A stretch of DNA of 60,695 nt from NCBI GenBank assembly GCA_015711855.1, contig JACVJF010000004.1, positions 1 to 60,695 of the forward strand. Direction: 5' to 3'. Below the pieces are notes generated by a model. It did no database searches. It saw only the letters and a list, made by a program, of their open reading frames with translations, and had not been told where the DNA came from. How positions within the stretch are numbered: the stretch's first letter is position 1; each line of letters begins with the position of its first letter. This DNA comes from Candidatus Solincola quzhuomuensis (GTDB taxonomy: Bacteria > Actinomycetota > Geothermincolia > Geothermincolales > RBG-13-55-18). Position numbers and translations under genes: made by a program. Shown here piece by piece: positions 59,449 through 60,695 of this stretch.

Positions 59449-60082
59449 GGAATCTTTCACCTTTCGTTCCCTCCCTGCTCGGTTTCATGCCACGCGGCTC
59501 AAGATCTAGGATTGACCGGAAAGCGGGTTTATACGGCTTTAAAACCCCCTTAAATTCTCCGCGATCTCGGTTCTCGTCGGAGCACCGCACCATCCCACAG
59601 CCGTTATCCCCAAGGCCTTCGAGGGGTTTTCCCTTCTTCCCAGGTCTTTCCAGACAGGGTTAAGCGGGACTCCCCCTTTAACCGGGCCGGGCACCCCGGT
59701 GCCGTAAAAACGTCCCGTTCCGCTTAACATTCGGACGCCGGAATGCCGGCCTCACCCGAAAGAAGCCGATCGTCGCCACCCTCTCGCCCATGCGGCGGGA
59801 AAATACCCATAAATGTGACAAGCGGTCACATTTTAACATCGAAGGGGGGATCAGTCAAATATGATGTTTTTGTTCAGTAGCCGGTGGGAATAATTTCCCC
59901 ATCTTTTTATAAAAGGTCAGGTCGGAGGTGGATAGGCTTCACGGGACGGGTCAACTTCCGGCCTCGGGACTGCTCCTTGTGAAGCGCATCATACCCTTAG
60001 GAGGGAAGGAAGATAGTATAGTAATGGAGGGAGAGAACGAGGAAGGCAAATGACCACTTCGGAAAGGAAGGAGTGAAGTAGG
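59449..60082. other. divergent intergenic region between etfA and ferritin
   Basis: 634 bases. Besides the inverted repeat at 59811-59833, an AT-rich stretch (59800-59930) probably holds promoters; TATAGT at about 60015-60020 could be a -10 for ferritin. No small gene was recognised. Confidence 0.35.
59811..59833. promoter_or_regulatory. perfect 9-bp inverted repeat, CRP/FNR-like operator candidate
   Basis: AAATGTGAC-AAGCG-GTCACATTT lies in the AT-rich part of the gap between etfA (363 bases to its start) and ferritin (250 bases). The core TGTGA...TCACA is that of CRP-type sites, but with a seven- rather than six-base centre. It could control either divergent gene. Confidence 0.55.
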
Positions 60083-60598
60083 ATGCTTTCGGAGAGGATG
60101 CAGGAAGCGCTGAACGACCAGATGAAGTGGGAGTTCTACTCCGAGTTCCTGTACTTGGCCATGGCCGGTTACTTCAAGTCCCGCAGCCTGGACGGCTTTG
60201 CCAATTGGATGACCGTGCAGGCCGAGGAGGAGCGGACCCACGCTCTCATGTTCTTCAACTACATAGCCGAAGCCGGAGGACGTCCCCAGATCAGGTCTTT
60301 CGAGCAGGTGGAGAACGAATACCCCTCGGTTACCGATGTCTTCCGGACCACGGTCGAACACGAGAAGCTGGTGACCAAACGCATCAACGACCTCATGACC
60401 CTGGCCCAGGAGGAAAAGGATCACGCCACGGCCAACTTCCTGGCCTGGTTCGTCAAGGAGCAGGTGGAGGAGGTGGCCTCCGCCCAGAAGATCTTGGACC
60501 AGCTGGAACTGGTCAAAGAGGACGGCCACGCCCTCATGATGCTCGACCGCGAGCTGGCCCAGAGGGTCTTCACCCCACCTGCCGCGGCGGCGGAATGA
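60083..60598 (+). CDS. ftnA: ferritin
   Basis: 171 residues of the bacterial non-haem ferritin type. The four-helix di-iron site is visible: EFYSEFLYLAMAGYF, the EEERTHALMFFNYI helix (ExxH), VEHEKLVTKRINDL and FVKEQVEEVASA. A Pro/Ala-rich tail ends the protein. It would store iron as ferric mineral and limit Fenton chemistry, in keeping with the rubrerythrin at 42222. The start ATG is behind GGAAAGGAAGGAG. An imperfect GC stem follows the stop. Confidence 0.95.
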   Translation: MLSERMQEALNDQMKWEFYSEFLYLAMAGYFKSRSLDGFANWMTVQAEEERTHALMFFNYIAEAGGRPQIRSFEQVENEYPSVTDVFRTTVEHEKLVTKRINDLMTLAQEEKDHATANFLAWFVKEQVEEVASAQKILDQLELVKEDGHALMMLDRELAQRVFTPPAAAAE

Positions 60599-60695
60599 CG
60601 AGGTGGGCCGAGCCTCGGGGTGTGGTCTCCCAACCTCGCATCTGGTATAAATAATTAAGCCCTAGGCGGCGGCTGTCCGGTCCTCCGCCGCGATG
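60599..60695. other. region after ferritin, window edge
   Basis: An imperfect stem CGAGGTGGG...CCCAACCTCG follows the ferritin stop and may end its transcript. GCGGCGG (60666-60672) and CCGCCGC (60685-60691) form another stem just before the window edge. The last three bases are ATG, but no gene can be called. Confidence 0.35.

Noticed and set aside
60666-60695. Gene start at the final ATG of the window
   Set aside because: No sequence follows and no ribosome site precedes it; the ATG is adjacent to a GC stem.

Overview
The window is a 60.7 kb stretch of GC-rich bacterial chromosome. No rRNA, tRNA, CRISPR array, transposase or phage gene was seen. The gene content is that of a strict anaerobe living on carboxylic acids or hydrocarbons: a glycyl radical enzyme with oxygen-sensitive activases, a tungsten-type aldehyde:ferredoxin oxidoreductase, B12-dependent acyl-CoA mutase, electron-transfer flavoprotein (ETF) modules, rubrerythrin and ferritin. 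The secreted proteins carry repeats built on a 'WYFAEG' signature that I associate with deep anaerobic Actinobacteriota (OPB41 / Geothermincolia-like lineages). That taxonomic guess is inference and only moderately confident.

Layout. 1-7.3 kb: a partial unknown gene, an EamA transporter, a two-subunit biotin carboxylase/carboxyltransferase (pyruvate carboxylase type), a biotin transporter (bioY), and divergently a biotin ligase (birA). 7.7-13.2 kb, minus strand: a glycyl-radical operon containing a catalytic subunit that resembles fumarate-adding enzymes (benzyl-/alkylsuccinate synthases), two different small cysteine-rich subunits (one only 51 residues), two mini zinc ribbons and two different radical-SAM activases. 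13.9-18.5 kb: crotonase, acyl-CoA synthetase and, divergently, an MmgE/PrpD protein. 18.6-22.9 kb, minus: a B12-dependent mutase split into large and small subunits, with a radical SAM-PDZ protein encoded between them. 23-26 kb: a lipoprotein, a small membrane protein and a pentapeptide-repeat protein. 26-29 kb, minus: a GMC oxidoreductase with a small partner and an unrecognised protein. 29.6-34.8 kb, plus: hydrolase, TetR regulator with a FadR-like operator, membrane protein, YiiX-like peptidase, second crotonase. 34.8-46 kb: CapA fused to four WYFAEG repeats, GNAT, SHMT-like PLP enzyme, a Rossmann flavoprotein, rubrerythrin and a large secreted propeller protein. 46-59.4 kb, minus: aldehyde oxidoreductase, amidohydrolase, FixX/FixC, two VAO-type flavoproteins, a GlcF/HdrD-like Fe-S protein and EtfAB. 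60.1 kb: ferritin.

How the parts may work together (inference): the glycyl radical enzyme would add a substrate to fumarate; the acyl-CoA synthetase would activate the product; the mutase, which has an unusual substrate-pocket segment, would rearrange the carbon skeleton; a biotin enzyme would move the carboxyl group; crotonases would carry out beta-oxidation; and EtfAB with the Glc-like flavoprotein/Fe-S set and FixCX would take the electrons. Propionyl/methylmalonyl-CoA chemistry and anaplerotic carboxylation could regenerate fumarate. A shared DNA element (GTTCAC-N6-TAAAGT and close variants) in the intergenic regions of bioY, the glycyl radical operon, the acyl-CoA synthetase/MmgE pair and the 23 kb lipoprotein suggests that several of these units share one regulator.
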